Assembly (NCBI GenBank): GCA_963693305.1
Contig: OY855908.1
Coordinates: forward strand, 24,950,493 to 25,014,492
Source of the DNA: Meandrina meandrites
Taxonomy: Eukaryota > Cnidaria > Anthozoa > Scleractinia > Meandrinidae
Direction: 5' to 3'
Length of the DNA: 64,000 bases
Under the pieces are notes generated by a model. That model saw only the letters and a program-made list of their open reading frames with translations, was not told where the DNA came from and made no database searches. Positions 11,376 through 25,411 of the stretch are shown piece by piece (position 1 is the stretch's first letter; every line of letters begins with the position of its first letter). The position numbers and the translations under genes are program-made.

Positions 11376-11876
11376 AGGAAACCTGAAAATAATATATTAC
11401 TAAGGTAAAATAAAAACATCATGAACACCAAATTTTTGTCGGTTTGACAGAATTCAAGTAAGATTTTCATTATCTATTTTAATCTCGTCCAGTTTTCTTC
11501 ATCTGTATGTACTCCTCTATGGGTACGTGGTGTTTCGTTCGTGTTTTTAAATCGACTTTGTCGTTTCAATTTACACCTGTTCGTTTGTTTGTTTGCTTGC
11601 TTGTTTGTAACAGGGACGAGACTCATCCATTAGTCGCTTGGAAGACGTTACTGGGTACAGAACAGAAGATAAGACAACTTGATTTTAAGTGGCCCTGCAC
11701 TTAGCCGCGACTGCGCATCTTATTAAAATGACCCAGATTATATTAAAGGCATCTTGTTCTAGTAACGGCCCCACAAGTCACTGCGAGATGAGACTCGCCC
11801 CAGATTTCTTGTCCTATTTAAAGTGCCGAATGAAAAAATATGTGCAATAAATGTGAGGCACGTCATTTTGTTATCC
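11376..11876. other. Intergenic, nothing recognised
   Basis: AT-rich sequence after the SMARCAL1 polyadenylation signal. I see no conserved coding block, RNA gene or paired termini. Confidence 0.5.
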
Positions 11877-12096
11877 AGGGTCCTATAATCCTTCAGATCG
11901 GCGTACGAGTATAAGATTGAATGCGAATACGACTTTTCAAACCCAGTGCTTATGCTTTCGGTTGTCACATTTCACACCAATCTCTTCCCAATAGTCTCCT
12001 TTTCAACTGGTCAGCAACAGGGAAGAGTGTGGGCTCTAGGAACATAACTGCATTGAAATTGAAAAGTCGTATTCGTACTCCGATCTGAAGGACCCT
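11877..12096. mobile_element. Inverted-repeat element (MITE-like)
   Basis: The left end (agggtcct, cttcagatcgg, then cgaatacgacttttcaa) reappears as its complement at 12058-12096 (ttgaaaagtcgtattcg, then ccgatctgaaggaccct). The left arm carries small insertions relative to the right. The whole is about 220 bases and non-coding. Confidence 0.65.
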
Positions 12097-13352
12097 AACA
12101 CTGTCGGAATGTCACACTCCGTGATTTGCGCTTAAGAGTACAAGAGAACAAATTTGCTATATAGGTTTGATGAACTTTGTTATGGTACACAGTGAGAGTA
12201 AGTCATTAAACGTAAACATTGGCAATTATATTTGTAACATATAGTTTATAACTGTAAATAATAGGATGATGCCGAGCAGCCAAATAACAAATAAAGTAGG
12301 ATAATTTTCTAAGAGCTAATGTGCAATTTGGTCAAGGTCGTTTGCTTCTTGCGTGGAACTGAATCATACTCCTCCCCAGAGTCTCCTGTCTCTCTTACCT
12401 GGCGGGGCCTAAAAGAATTTTTCGTTTTTTTGCGATCCCTGTTCCCTAAAATATCAGAAACACAGCTTTTGAACCCATGTTCCCAGCTTTATTTTCCTTT
12501 TGTTCCCTTGTTCTTAATTATTTTATGGCCATGCTCCCTGACCCGGAAACTCCTGGAAGGGGCTCAAAGGTATGGCAGTCCATACCGTCCTGCTATGGTG
12601 TCCCTGTGGTGCCCCAATCCCCTACGCCCTAAGGTACTATAATGCTGGCATGATCACCCCCCGCGAGCGAACACCTCGACGAGATCCCTGCACTCTAATC
12701 GCTCCACTAGAAATAACACGCAAACTGCGGTGATAAACATTACGCAAACTGAATTTCGCTCCAAGCTGAATTTCTACGTTGTTTATCCATAGCAGAAGAT
12801 ACACTGAAGCAGAGTCGCTTCCCTTCGATTTTCTATAAAATTCAAAAAAAGAGAAAGGTCGGAAGGTCGTTAAACAATGAACGGAAATAATAATTGAAAT
12901 AACCGGTAAACATATACTTTTTATTTTATACTGAGTTAAGAGGCAAGTAGATAAAACATAAAAATATACATTGTTAAGAGACGCTTTCGAATGGCTTCTC
13001 TGACACACCATTATTTAGCCTTTAATAGCAAACAGGCGTCGCTCTTCAACCACTTTCTTCCCACGCTCGAGAAGCGTCTTAGATTGGACCCGCCGAAAAA
13101 TTCCACACCGATAACAGATGCGTGGAGTATCTTGTCGTTGCTTGGTTACGAACTTTTCAACATCCAATCAGAGGCAAAGCAAGGGTATCTGATGGGCAAC
13201 CGGTTTTTTCTGGAATCTCAGACGCCTCCTTCTAGCGGGGGAGGTGTCGACTGAGCGAAGAGAGATGTCTGAGGTTAAAAATTGTTGGGCTTATACTTGG
13301 AAGGGACCTTGCGTATGAAAGAAGAATATCAAAAGTCCCAGTTAAAAGTAGT
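12097..13352. other. Intergenic, no gene recognised
   Basis: Short ORFs (for example 12319-12642 and 12991-13254) show no family signature. Pyrimidine-rich blocks (tcccctgttccc types) resemble decayed repeats, also seen near 14340-14560, but I cannot define ends. Confidence 0.4.
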
Positions 13353-13510
13353 ACATACATACATATATGAACTTTATTTAAAACTCGAATTTCAGAGTAG
13401 CCTGAAAAGGCTAATATCTTCGAGAAAATAATGGTATAAAAGAAAAACCATTTGCGAAAAAAATCTATTTACATTAAAAAAATCTATTTACATCTATTAC
13501 ATCTATTAGT
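13353..13510 (-). mobile_element. 3' end of LINE with (TATG)n tail, fragment
   Basis: Begins with acatacatacatatatg followed by aactttattt, cgaattt-agagtag and ctaatatcttcgagaa. The same order of blocks follows the (CATA)n tract at 63365-63450, which is the 3' UTR of a recognisable LINE. This is therefore a 5'-truncated antisense copy of that family. Confidence 0.65.
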
Positions 13511-16500
13511 TGTCGCTATAAAGATAGCCCCTGCAGTGGGAGACTTTGTATTTGGAGGACTAAAATTATATTGTTCTTCAAGCGATGAATCTAAACATTA
13601 CGTATGCCCATGGAGGGCTTGTTTACGTCTGGGATCTGGGGGCGAGTTTATTTTGGGTGCGTTCATTTATTTTCGGATTATTTTGATATAATCAAGCTCA
13701 TGAAAAAAGTGTATATGAGACGATTGCTAGTTCAAGACAGTTTTAAATATCACATTTGTTTACTTGTCAGTAATATATTTCTGTGCCGGGATTTTAATGC
13801 CAATTGATTTGTCTTGCTATTTTAACTGCTCTGTATTGATTTATCGTATAGCAGCGCTTTGTGGTGTTTTTCGTTGACAAGGAAAAAAGGTAGCTATTAA
13901 AATAACACTCCGAACAACGATATTGTCATATGAGTATTTAGATAAGGGTTTTTGGTTAGGAGACCTGGCCTCTCACCACCCTCTTGATTTTTGATCGAGC
14001 CTAAAGCTTCTAGCACGGCCACCGCAGTTTTTCTAATGCTGTTTGGAGAAAGGAGCGAGTAGGGAAAGATAGAAATGTTTGGCTTGAAATCTTTTCCCAA
14101 AAAAAGAAAAATGCTCAAGTGCATGTCTCGGTATACACTTGACAGACAGTTGCAAAGTTACACCTTAGCTTTATACGATGTGAGGAAATCTTAAACCTTA
14201 GGACGGGTATTTTGCAAAAAAAGGACAGTAGACATCACTTCTTCATTTCTGCTATACTCGTGACTTTCATTGGGGTTCTCATCACCTAGGACTGTGTATT
14301 GGAAATACAGACAATAACTAAGTCGTATGCCAAAAACCATGTCACTATTAAAGGGGAGGGGGAACAGGGGGGGTTCTGAACCTCCCGCTTCCCATACCTG
14401 TTACTCCTGGTTCCCGCCCCTTTCCGTAGTGGTTCCCCCTTCTTTGTCCCATTTCTACTACAAAATATAACGAAATTTCTCGTGATACCCGCTACCTTGG
14501 GAATCTCGCTTTCCAACCTCTCTTCTCCCGCCTTCCGCCTCCCGCCTCCCACCTCCCGGTATTGTTCGCATTCTGAATCTATGCAAGAAGAACTTTACGA
14601 ATTCTCTGTAAACAAAGATAAAGTTTCAGAGAGAACCGTCTCGTTTCGTTCATTCCTCGGCGGTAGACTTGACATTTGGCCCAACTTTGTTTTTGTTCCA
14701 AAATGCGACTGAAAACGGCGGAATGTTGCGGTAAACCTATATAGAAATGAAATATTAACAAAGCTGAACTGCAATTTAGATAAAAGCAAAGGCCAGCAAA
14801 ATGCTGCCAATTTCCACACAGCCCAACGGTAGAAGTATTACTGTTCCCACGGGCTCATATTCGAAGGGCTTATTATCAAAAGGATATCTACGTCTAAGGT
14901 ATGGAGGTGGGATTATGTTCGGAAGTTTTTGGTGTGTTCGTCTCAGCGAGCGTTTCGTCGAATTGAAAAGGGAGAAACGAGAAAGAGAAACGACAGTGCC
15001 TGATGAAAAGAGTCACTAGTTTTGGTGATTTTTGATACTCGGCAGTAACAGTGATACATTTCAGTGCCGGTGACTCATCGTTTTGCTCTGATGTTCTGGG
15101 GAACCTCATAGCTATCAAGTTATCAATAAAACACTCCTATATACATATTGACATTGTTATATCAACCGTAAACTGTGTAAATAAATTAATTAGATTCTGG
15201 AATAAGTTAAATGAATTCTAAACCCATCAACTATATAGTTTGTTAGTGCGTTCAGTGTAGTGATTGCAGTGTTTGCTTATTCTCTGGCTTTCCCATGAAA
15301 GATGTAAGACGGATTCCACTGAAAGTTCCAGCAGTACGTGCAAAAATTAATTACTAAAATTCTACTCATGGCACGGTAACATTTTGTTTCCTGTTAGAAA
15401 CATCTCACTGAAATTCACTGATTTCTCTAAGTGACCCTGTAATTAAATTCTAAAGCATTCACGAGATAATTAACCTCATACCTTGTAAAAATGCTTTTAA
15501 AAACGCGTGCTATTTTGTTTTGAAGTGAAGTGAAACGTCCGTTTTAAATAAAATATGGATAACTTCAAATTGATTTCTGTCACGGAGTCGAGGTAAGGTT
15601 TCAATAAATTCTTCTCAACTGTATTCAACTGTTTCCATGCTATGATCTTTTTATAATTAGTGACTTTATTATATTAAATTACTGCTCGAATGTTCAGCGG
15701 AAAACGTCTTAATCTTGTAACGTGTCTTGGAAAAGTCCGGCTATGCTTTTCTGCGGCGTCAATTTTTATTTTTAAATTTTCACGTTTATTGCGACAAATT
15801 TGTAATGTTTTCGTGTTTTATGGTTTCCGAATTTAAGCCAGTAATACGCGCTGAGAGACTTGAGACTTCGATACAGAATGCAATATCAACATAACATGTT
15901 ATATAATAGACGTTACATAATCACAAAAAAGACAGCAACAATATCGGTGATATTGGAATAGACTGCATGTGAGCAGTCTTTCTTTTGCCCCGGGCTTTTG
16001 CCCTAAAAATCAGGGGACCGGGACAATGTGTAGCGCTTCACGCTATTTTCCTGCGTTTATTCCCAGGAATTTAGAGCAAAAGGGACTGACTGCTCCCAGT
16101 CCGGAGGGAAATTGAGCAAGTAAACCCTTGTTTTAAATATAAACACTTTTTTTCTTTTTCTTTCCCGAGTACCCGCCTTTGTATTTTTACGGCGGAATAA
16201 TATAATGCGTCCTTCTTTTCCCGCATAATTGAGGTTTTGATTCATATATAATTTTTGGCGTCTCATATTGCTTTGCCGTATTGCTTTGATGTTTTCGTAA
16301 CCAAGGAATACACTGAGCTGACTGTTGCGATATAAATAGCAGGATTACTTCATGCATTTCAACACTTGTAACACTGTTCTTTTGTACACCTGTTCTTTTT
16401 TACTCTGTACACGACAAAAGATGCCATTTCTTAAACGATTATATAGTTTGTGAGCAAGTTCGTCTTTAATTGAGTGCGTTGTTTTAATGATCATTCTGTT

Positions 16501-17992
16501 CATTGAAGAGGAATATAAAAAGCGGTAAGTAATTTGGAGTTTTTTAATTTATTTACTATATTTACACATTTTGCAAGATTGAGGTACACGCCAACTTCGT
16601 CAGCGAAGTTTTCTCATAATTACTGTTAAATCGTGAATAAATATTTATGTTTATGTTCATTTTTACTTATTTGTGCATGCACACGATAAGATTGATTGTG
16701 TTAAACTTTTGTAACACCTCGAAGGGGAATAAATCAAAATGCTTACTGAGTTATTGAACTATGAAAAAAGATCAAATGAAAAATGCATCAACTTTTATTA
16801 CAAAGTAGAATCTTGTAAATATTATTTAGCAGTCATGCAAATATTAAGAACAAGGATGCGAGCATTTAAGGGATAAAACTGACACCACAGTAACACAATT
16901 CTGCAAGAGCGTAGCCAGGAGGGCAAAACTAACATTAGGTGCCGATTATGTGTCGCCTTGAATGGTAAAAGAAAGAGTCTTGGGAGAAATGCATTTTTTT
17001 TTCTCGGCGATACAATGGTTGAACAGTTTTGCGGCGTCCCACCCGTAATCAAAGAAAACACTCACGGATGTAATTTCTCGGAGAATACGAGTATCTGAAA
17101 AGAGACTTTAACTCAATTTAACTTCAAGGTTTTATTGAAAAGGGAAACGTCTCTCATTTCCAGTAAAGTCGCCTTCACATGGAAATGTTTCGTGTTATGT
17201 TATAAAAATAATAATGCTTGAAGTGAACCGAAATTTGACAATTTTTTCTAAAGGCGGAAAAGCACCATTATCCGGCTTTCGTCATTGTTTCGATGTTCCC
17301 GTGAAAACATTTCGAGAATATAAAACGTTTTCTATTTTTATTATGAAAAACATGTCAAATACTCCTTTTCAGTGGTCAGTGGGGCTGTAAAATAACTTGT
17401 AACTTAATCAACGTTTCTTTTTCACAAAAAGAAATTGAGATACCACGACAAGACGAAATATTAGGAATGTGTCATTGTGGTAAATACTTCAAACCACAAA
17501 TACTCCTGACTGGACATTTATGAACTGAATAGCCTTTGAGTACGCCGGATACGGGCCAGTCTAGACTAAATTCGCACTTACTTCCTCATCTGTTCTTTGT
17601 CAAAGGAACAAAGACGAAAAAACGACATCCGCCAGCTATATATATAGATCACAGCATGAGACAGCACCTTTCATGTCCTGCAATTAAGGCACCGTAAAGA
17701 TGATGGAAGGCTCTGCTTACTAAAATTTAAGCAACTGCACAAACAAAGAAACAGGGTAAGATAACTTATTGCGTTCGACGAAGGAGAGCGCAAGCCTAAT
17801 TCTGTTTTGCGTCCTGTGTCTTTTGAGTTGGTATGCCTGTGCACTGTTATGAAGAATGAATCGAGCCGTAATGCGCGCGCAGATGTATGGGCTACAAATT
17901 GGCCGCCCCGATTGATTTTTGCAGGGGCAAGTATCGGCCGGGAAACTGGTGCGACGATATTTTAGTCTCGTTTTCGCATTGAATCGTCCCTT
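13511..17992. other. 4.5 kb spacer, no gene recognised
   Basis: AT-rich with scattered short ORFs, none with recognisable domains. A stretch at about 14340-14560 is rich in ccctcccg and tcccacctcccgg repeats. I see no tRNA, rRNA or paired transposon ends. Confidence 0.4.
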
Positions 17993-18242
17993 TTGTCGTC
18001 TTTGGTCGCTGTTCTGCACACGTGCTTCACGGATTCGCTAGAACATTTCGTTTGGTCGCTAGATTGTGTACTTAGTAAAACTGTTTACTTTCGTTCTCGT
18101 ACAAGAATCGCCTCTTCTGTCGTCTTTGGTCGCTCAACTTTACACGTGCTTTGCTTCAACATTCCATTTGGTCGCTGGACTGTACACGTGCTTTCCTAAA
18201 ATATTCCGTTTGGTGGCTCGATTGTGGTGCTTGGTGAAACTA
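17993..18242 (+). repeat. Degenerate direct repeats with E-boxes
   Basis: The phrase gtcgtctttggtcgct occurs near 17994 and 18119, followed each time by a (c/t)acacgtgctt block and a cattyc(g/a)tttggtcgct block. Three CACGTG hexamers fall at 18019-18024, 18143-18148 and 18185-18190. The period is about 125 bases with a 60-base sub-period. The long ORFs on both strands at 18066-18541 partly reflect this repeat and match nothing I recognise. Confidence 0.6.
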
Positions 18243-19711
18243 TTGGTCGTTTTGTGTGGTGGAATTTCAAGGTTCGGTAAGTTTATTGGTAGCCCTTTTA
18301 AGTATAATGTTATTGAAACGCTTCGTAGGTTGCATTTATCGAAGTCTGATGGAACTGTGTACGACTCCGCAGTTCGCCGTGTTGTTAGTGTCGCGCTGGA
18401 CGAGAAACACTCCCACAAAAATAATGTTGTCTGTAACCTTAAAGGAACAGTGCCACAGCTGAGTTTAAGTTTGAACTTTTGAACTGTGTCGTTACTTTCA
18501 TACTTGTGTGTTACACATAACACACGTTCAAAGACAAGCAATTGTCATTCATTCTTAGAATTAATAAAGTTATTGTTTACAGTTTATTCGCAATCAATGT
18601 TGTTAAATTATTCTTACAAACATTTCACCTTCCTCTTTTGTCCCATCACCAACAAATTGTACAAGAAAAAGGGGAAATCTCAGTCAACACCAAAACCTAC
18701 TCCTCCTTTCAAGCCTTACTCGAACGCATTCCCCTAATCACTGATTACTACTAGTATAATCCTGGTGGCAAGCTACCGATTAAGTTTAACATCAAACAGA
18801 AGCCATTACTAGTTGCACTTGAAACTCAAAGATTTCGCTTGTACAAAACAAGAAGAATACCCGTTGCAGCTTACATAAAACATCAAACAGTTTTTCACTT
18901 TACTTTTGAAGATTTCGACACTTTTGGGCCGAGCCAGTTTAAATATTTATTTAACATTTTCTCGAAGACAACAGTCGTAGATTTCTCGTAAATATCAACG
19001 CATTTTACCTGGCCAAGATGGTCGCTTACGGGAAGCAATCACTTGATAAAGGTTCTATTACAGGTTTCATTCAGAGTAAGTAGTCTGAATGAGGAACATT
19101 AAGAAACATTTGCAATCTTCCACCTTTCACTGACCTGTGGTTATGCAAAGGATGGTGGTCCTGTGCCATTGTAGTGTCATAACAAGGATTATACACACTT
19201 TTCAATGATACACAATCAGCACTTGTAAACTACAGTATACACAAAACAGAAGTTTTTTAATTGATTTTACATTTAAACTATGAGATGTAAAAACCTCGCG
19301 AACCTTAAACATGTTTGAACCTAAATATTGGATTGGTAACCATAAAATAATGAGAGTGATGCAATTTTCTGTCGCCACAAGGGTGAGACAAACAAAATTA
19401 GTGTGGCTGTGAATTTTTGGCAGTGTGTAGTTAACAGTGCTGCTGAAAAAGGAAATTGCCAGTGAATGCTAAGATATTAATTTTGGAATGTTGATTGTCT
19501 TGCGACCAATGTTGACATATAGAAAGAGTTCATCAATACATGGTTTCCGCGTCGAAGAGGAATAAATTTTGGTAAAATTCTCTTTCAAAATGGCTCCTTT
19601 GATAGAGTCAGTTCGGACCACGGCCTTCGTGCCCAGTGGTGTAAATCGGTCCAAAAATGTTTTAAATCTAGAAAAATGTTTTCAGCTTTGTTTAATTACT
19701 GCTTGGTGATA
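18243..19711. other. Spacer, no gene recognised
   Basis: The plus ORF at 18066-18482 and the minus ORF at 18140-18541 overlap each other; neither has a domain I recognise. The rest is AT-rich with stops in all frames. Confidence 0.4.
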
Positions 19712-20194
19712 CACTCATTAAGCGGCCCCCACAGAGGCCAGTTGCCAAAGTCCCGAAAATATTGTCAAGCCCCTTTTAATCGGCCGCGACCATCTTTCTG
19801 CCGTCCCAGTGATCGTTCTTTTATTGTTTTGCCCCTATTTAGCGGCCAGCAAGTATGTAACATACGATGTTTGCCTTTGCTTTCAACAAGCTCGGACAGA
19901 CCACAGTCTTATAAAGAAAGTGACGGCTGATAAAATCATTGAAACACAGGTTTATTGTCGTAGTTTTCATGAGATTCCGTTATTCCTTTTCGCGCTATTT
20001 TGCACTGAATCAACGTAAGCTTTTAAAAAGGTCTTACGCTGATTTCTGACAAACACCTATTAAGCGACGAGGGTAGCCGCTTGATCAACCTCGTTCCCGG
20101 GATCTCTCTCTCTCTCTCCGCCCCCCAGAGCTCTGGGGGGCGGAGAGAGAGAGATCCTGGGAACGAGGTTGCCGCATAATAGGAGTGCTACTGT
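19712..20194. mobile_element. Degenerate pogo/Tigger-like MITE
   Basis: The left end tacactcattaagcggcc and the right end (complement of gccgcataataggagtgctactgta) resemble the TACAGTAG-nnn-CTATTAAGCGG termini of pogo-type elements with TA target sites. The internal phrases gttgccaaagtcccgaa and ttttaatcggccgcgacc fit the same type. It contains a strong palindrome at 20088-20170. Family assignment is from memory. Confidence 0.5.
20088..20170. repeat. Near-perfect 83-bp palindrome
   Basis: The left arm aacctcgttcccgggatc, (tc)n, cgccccccagag meets its complement ctctggggggcg, (ga)n, gatcctgggaacgaggtt around a central AGCT. There is about one mismatch in 41 paired bases. It could form a cruciform. 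Confidence 0.9.
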
Positions 20195-20202
20195 ATTTAA
20201 CG

Positions 20203-21017
20203 ATGACGTCACAGGTAGACCAAGCATGATATTTGCGGATTGAAGCATAGCATAGCAGGAAATAGTTACACGATTCCCTTACTTACTTCCTGGCTCGTTG
20301 CGTTGGGCTTCTTCTTAATTCTGGCAGAGAGCGTTTTAGTTTTGAAAGCATTATCTTCAGACACGCGATTCCACGTCCCGTGTGCCTGTTGTCACACGTG
20401 GACGATTTAACGAGGCGTCATTTTGTCCTCACCGTGTGGTAGTGGAAATAAATTGAAGGGCGAGCAAAAATAGCGTGCCCCTCTCCGCTGGGTTTTATTT
20501 TGACTGGTGTCCAGTCTATTTCGGGCTATTTTGTTACTGTCGTGAGCGACACGGCCTATATGGCGGCTATTTTGAACAGATTTTTGATTTTCAGAAGCGA
20601 CTAGTTGCCGGGATATGCGAGGTATGAGCAAGACGTTTTCAGAAAAACATTCGTGTGTCATTGTTTCATTCGCATGCGGATCCGAATGACAGCCAAAACT
20701 ATTTTTGTGGGTGAAATTCGAGCTTATTTCAACACGTGTCGAACGCTAGAAGCGACTGAAGTGTCCTACCTTGTCATATTATTATACACGGTAATAGCAG
20801 CTAATAGTAAATGGACGTAATATAGCTCCCAATTGCTTGCAAACACGCTGTGACGTTAGCAAACAATACCATGTTATGTTTCATCGACTTTATTTAGCAA
20901 TTTCGCCTTTATTTATTGTTCAAAAGTTCCCCGTTTAAAAACCCATACAAATTCTTATATGAGGACCGCCATTTTAATATATGCAAATATCATGCTCGGT
21001 CTACCTGTGATGACGTC
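20203..21017. mobile_element. 815-bp inverted-repeat element
   Basis: The left end atgacgtcacaggtagacc followed by agcatgatatttgc is matched by the complement at 20982-21017 (gcaaatatcatgct, then ggtctacctgtgatgacgtc), with one substitution and a 3-base indel. The interior has no recognisable transposase, so it is probably non-autonomous. Confidence 0.75.
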
Positions 21018-21461
21018 GCGTTCTATCTGGATCATCCGGTTTTGGTTGATTGATTACTATCAAAACCAGTAGAGTGCTAATAACCGCTGGTAGAAATTTG
21101 GATGCGGAGCAGTGAGCACGTGATCTGAAAAAATGTCACGTGGTTCGCGTTTGCGAGCGTATTGGCGATGTTTTAAACGAGCAGGGGACTGGGTACGAAT
21201 ATTTAAAATCGATTGAATTGAAAAATGAAACCCGTCATCTGAAAGAGCATCCAAACATTAATAAGTTTACCAAATTTGAGAGCTATTGGTTAAAAGGCAT
21301 GATACACGTTTTAAAATTGCTAAAATCGGAGAGCGTATATCTTTTCTGACTTCTCGAACTCTAAATCTTTTAGAAGTTAGAATACTGCGAGACTGATCTG
21401 ATTCAGAAATGTAAAAGAAACATTGTTCAAATTTCCGCTTGTTTAATCGCGCTATTAAGGT
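21018..21461. other. Spacer, nothing recognised
   Basis: Sequence between two inverted-repeat elements. No coding block or RNA gene is evident. Confidence 0.4.
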
Positions 21462-21682
21462 GGTGGCAAACGACGACACATGCAATGTTGCGGACACATT
21501 GTTGCTCATGATTGTTTCTATGCTGCGCAAACCGGGAAACATTTGTTGCGGACACAAAATGTTTCTGAAAGAAATCAGAAACATTTTTGTGTCCGCAACA
21601 AATGTTGCGCGCACGGGCAAACGGGGAAACATTTGCGTCCGCAACAATGTGTCCGCAACATTGTGTCCTCGTTTGCCATCAC
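21462..21682. mobile_element. Foldback element with nested palindromes
   Basis: The ends gtggcaaacgacgacaca and (complement) of tgtgtcctcgtttgccatcac pair, as do the subterminal caatgttgcggacacattg repeats. The centre is a second palindrome: aacatttgttgcggacaca, aaatgtttctg, aaagaaat, then the complements. The whole 221 bases can fold back on itself. Confidence 0.85.
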
Positions 21683-24600
21683 TGTAAAACGCTCGTTTGC
21701 ACCGACTAGCTTGCAATCCTATAGCTTTCAAATAAATTTCAACACTCAAGAAAATCTTAACATTCTCTAAACAAACATTTTCAGTTAACTATAGGTTGTG
21801 TGCTTTTCGGCATGTTCTTCTGGATTTACACACAAAATGCTGAACGGTAAATACATAATGTATAATAGAACCAAATATTTACAAATTTTATGGAAACGTT
21901 TCACCATTGATCTGTAATGAGAAATGAAATCCCGGACAATTTTTTTCTCGCTCTATAATTTCTTGGGCAATGTATTTTCTGACAAGAGGAGTAATACTTA
22001 ACGAAAACTTTAAGTTTTTAAGGCTTAGTTTTATTCTTTCGTCAACTGTTTAAAATTGCGAGCTTTAAGCGTAATTTCTATTATTCATGATGTTGGCCTT
22101 GACCTTGAGGCACTCTCGATCTCATTTTCATATTCTATCGTGGCATAAATACGGCCATCCAAGGATCCGGACAAAACACACAGGTCACTTCCAGTGAAAG
22201 TGCCTAGCCCTCGGCAAGAAAAGTTACACTTATCGCGGCAGAGCGTCTTCAATAGTAAAAAGAGCCGAACAAGAAAAATCAATTGCAGTAAGTCATGTTT
22301 GTAACTATAACATAGTTCCTCCAATATCGACCAGATTAAACTGGTTGTATATATTACAGAATGTGTGTCGAGGAAAATCCAAGAAGCATAAATTTTCTAC
22401 TAGATATTCAAAGTCATCAAGAAGGAGTTTCTTTCAACTTTTCTGATGATTCTGTTGTCACTTTGACTAAAAGGACGGTAAACAAGGGTAAGAATTTCTT
22501 CTGTCTTATAAGTTCCGCATTTATCTAGACGTACTAATATACGTTTAGAACGAGTATGCGTATACGGCCTTATGCGGCGCCTACTGACGTGATAAGACAT
22601 GATGATGATGATGACGTGTAGGCGTATCTAGACCCAGGCGGATCAGGATGCGAGCTTGTACAGACGGTCAGGTGATTTAACAGGTCGCGCTATACGCTCG
22701 GTGTTACAGGCGCATGCATTGGGCAAATCATCTGGGAATATCGGGCGATCATGCCAACTTTATGTCTTGTATTCAATATTTATATTTTTCAATGCTTCAT
22801 GAATGAAAGCCTGAACTAACGAATACGCGCGCTGCTTTGTAACTCTGGCGGCGCCAGTAAGTCTGATTATTTCTGGCCGGCACTTTAACTGCCGTTCTGG
22901 CCGTTTATTCAGTTTTGGCTGTCAGATTCATTACCTATATACAAACCTCGATGTTCACTGTTTGCGGAGACAGCCATGACGTGCACCCAAATACTTGGCG
23001 TTCAATGTCATTTTGCTCGGTAATGTGCGTGTTTCGCTACTGCGTTTTTAAAAGATAAACTACACCCTTCCATAGACAACATGCTTTCCGTTTTGATTTT
23101 ACGAAACGTAGATGTCACTGAATGGAAAAAATTGCACTGGGTGTAATTTGATCATCGATGTCGAAACAATCAACCGAGAACGACAATCCTGCTAGAGTAT
23201 GCTAAATCGATTCAAACTAATGCTAATTGGTTTAACAAATGAAAACAATTAGAAGTAGAGAACGATACAAAGTAGTTTGCTTGCAGTTTTGAGTGCTATA
23301 TTGCAGCTTGCCAAACAAGATTTTTTCACATGTAAAAGCTCAAATTTACATTGATATTTATTAAAATAGTAACAGTTTTGGCGCAACTAAGATAATGATC
23401 GAACGTAGAAAACTGAAATAAAATTAAATTAAATAATAAATAAAAATAAATAAAGTATGTTAATCTATTATGGAGGTTAAAGGGATTTAGATATTAAAAG
23501 AGCTTCTCCATCCAAAATAGAAATAGAATATATATTTCAAAATATCTTACAAGAAGACGAGGACATGCCACATTTATTTTTATAAATAATATACATGAAT
23601 ATTCAAGATCGATGGCCGTTAAGTTTAACGTGCTTTTGAAATCAATCTTGTTGTCAAGGATGCAAAATTTTACACGCAGTCTTTTTGTTCTCCAAAGAGA
23701 GAATTCTCTTTTCGTCATGTCTAAAGAAAATGGTATGATAAGCAGACAAAATCCTAGACAAGCCAAAAGTAAATATTTACAATGAGAGGTGGCAGTATTC
23801 GCAGGCTTTTTAGCAAACTTTCGTTGAAAAATTTATTAACCTTGGGTTATTACCTTTTTAGCTTTCTGATTGGTTCAATGAATGCAGAGTATGCGCTTAT
23901 ACTCGGGGCGTGGCCATATTTGGTAAACGGATGCGGGAACTTTTTCTTTCGCCGCGAGCTACAAAAAATCGCTAAGAAAAACATCTCTTGCCAGCCGAAA
24001 AACGTCCGGAGAAATATTGAATAACTTGACAATTCTGCTTTAGATAAAGCTAAGAAAGCGGCTCCGTTTGGTATGAAAACCACATTTATTTATTTATTTA
24101 TATATTTTCCTTTTTTTATCAAACACAATTTAGCGCTTGGGGCTTTGGTTATTTATATATTCTTGTTCAGTCTCCCGGTAAAACCACCAAGGAAGGAAAT
24201 TCGTCGTGAATTGTTATCTAAAGCAATTACTCTATTATTCCATCATGAGTGTGATAACAACACGATCTTGGCGCTACCTCGTTGTTTATCTTATCACTAA
24301 CCTGCGATCAGACGAGTACAGCAGCCTCATGTTAGCAGTCACGGTCTGTAGTAATGCTTGACTGCACTGAACTAATTTCTAAATTTATTAAAAACTAGCC
24401 ATGCTATATTGCAATTCCTGAGTTTTGATTGGTTTAAGTTCATGGTATTATGTGCTCATATACCGTGGATCACAAATATCGTATAGGTGTAGGCCTCAGC
24501 AAGAACATCCGGGGAGCTAAAATATTGCAATTCTTTGGGTGTTTTTAACCGCAATTGTTGGATATGAGATAGTTATAGCCAACCCGCGCTCGTTAGCCTG

Positions 24601-25411
24601 CAAAACTCGAGCCGAAAAAAGCGTCTGCTCTCGCAGGCTAGCGCTCGTGGAATGATGCTAAATATTTGATAGTGAATGTGCAAATTTCAGATGAATATTA
24701 TTGGAAAATACGTGGCAGCCTTCTAGCGGCCATGTTGATTGAGGTCGTGTTGTAATAAAAACTCGGAAATTCAAAATGCTGTACGAAAGGACGCAAACAA
24801 TTAAAAGGAAAAACTTGTAAAAAGGCATATACTTACCGGACGTCTTAAAGAAAAGATAAAACTCAGAGAACCTGGCGATTTTTTGGCGTCACGTGAAATG
24901 AAAGACAGCAGGACCAAGCTTGAGATGAAACAGTTCGAAATCTGCTTCAAACGATGTGTTCAAAAGTTACAACATGTACATTCACAGTCCAGCTGGTATT
25001 GAAAATATCTTGCCTAATGTTGAACGAGTTCCTCTCATATTTCTTGTAGTTTCTCTGTGGCACATTCACGATAAATTTATCGCATCTAGAACTTAAATTT
25101 TTCATTTTCGCTTCATCTATGGTAATTAAGGAGATCAAACATTGCCAACATAAACAAATCTGCTCTATATTTATATTCAGATTATTTTAAAAACTGGTAT
25201 ATATCGTTTTCGTTTTTGACAAAATATGACATGTTTTCCCTTTTCTTGGAAAAAAATACGCCAAAAAAATTTTCGAGCATTGCAAGAATGTGTTTCCATT
25301 TAATCAGACTCTTACAGCCTCCAATAATTAGAGTTATCTGTTTCATATCACTTATATTCCTGTTGTGCAATAAATTAAATTCAGTGCTTCATTTCTTCGT
25401 ACTTGGCTGAA
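21683..25411. other. 3.7 kb spacer, no gene recognised
   Basis: ORFs at 22085-22324 (minus) and 23782-24024 (plus) lack recognisable domains. A stop-bounded reading at about 22866-23058 is hydrophobic but has no start codon or splice context I trust. A short (gat)n run lies near 22599. Confidence 0.4.
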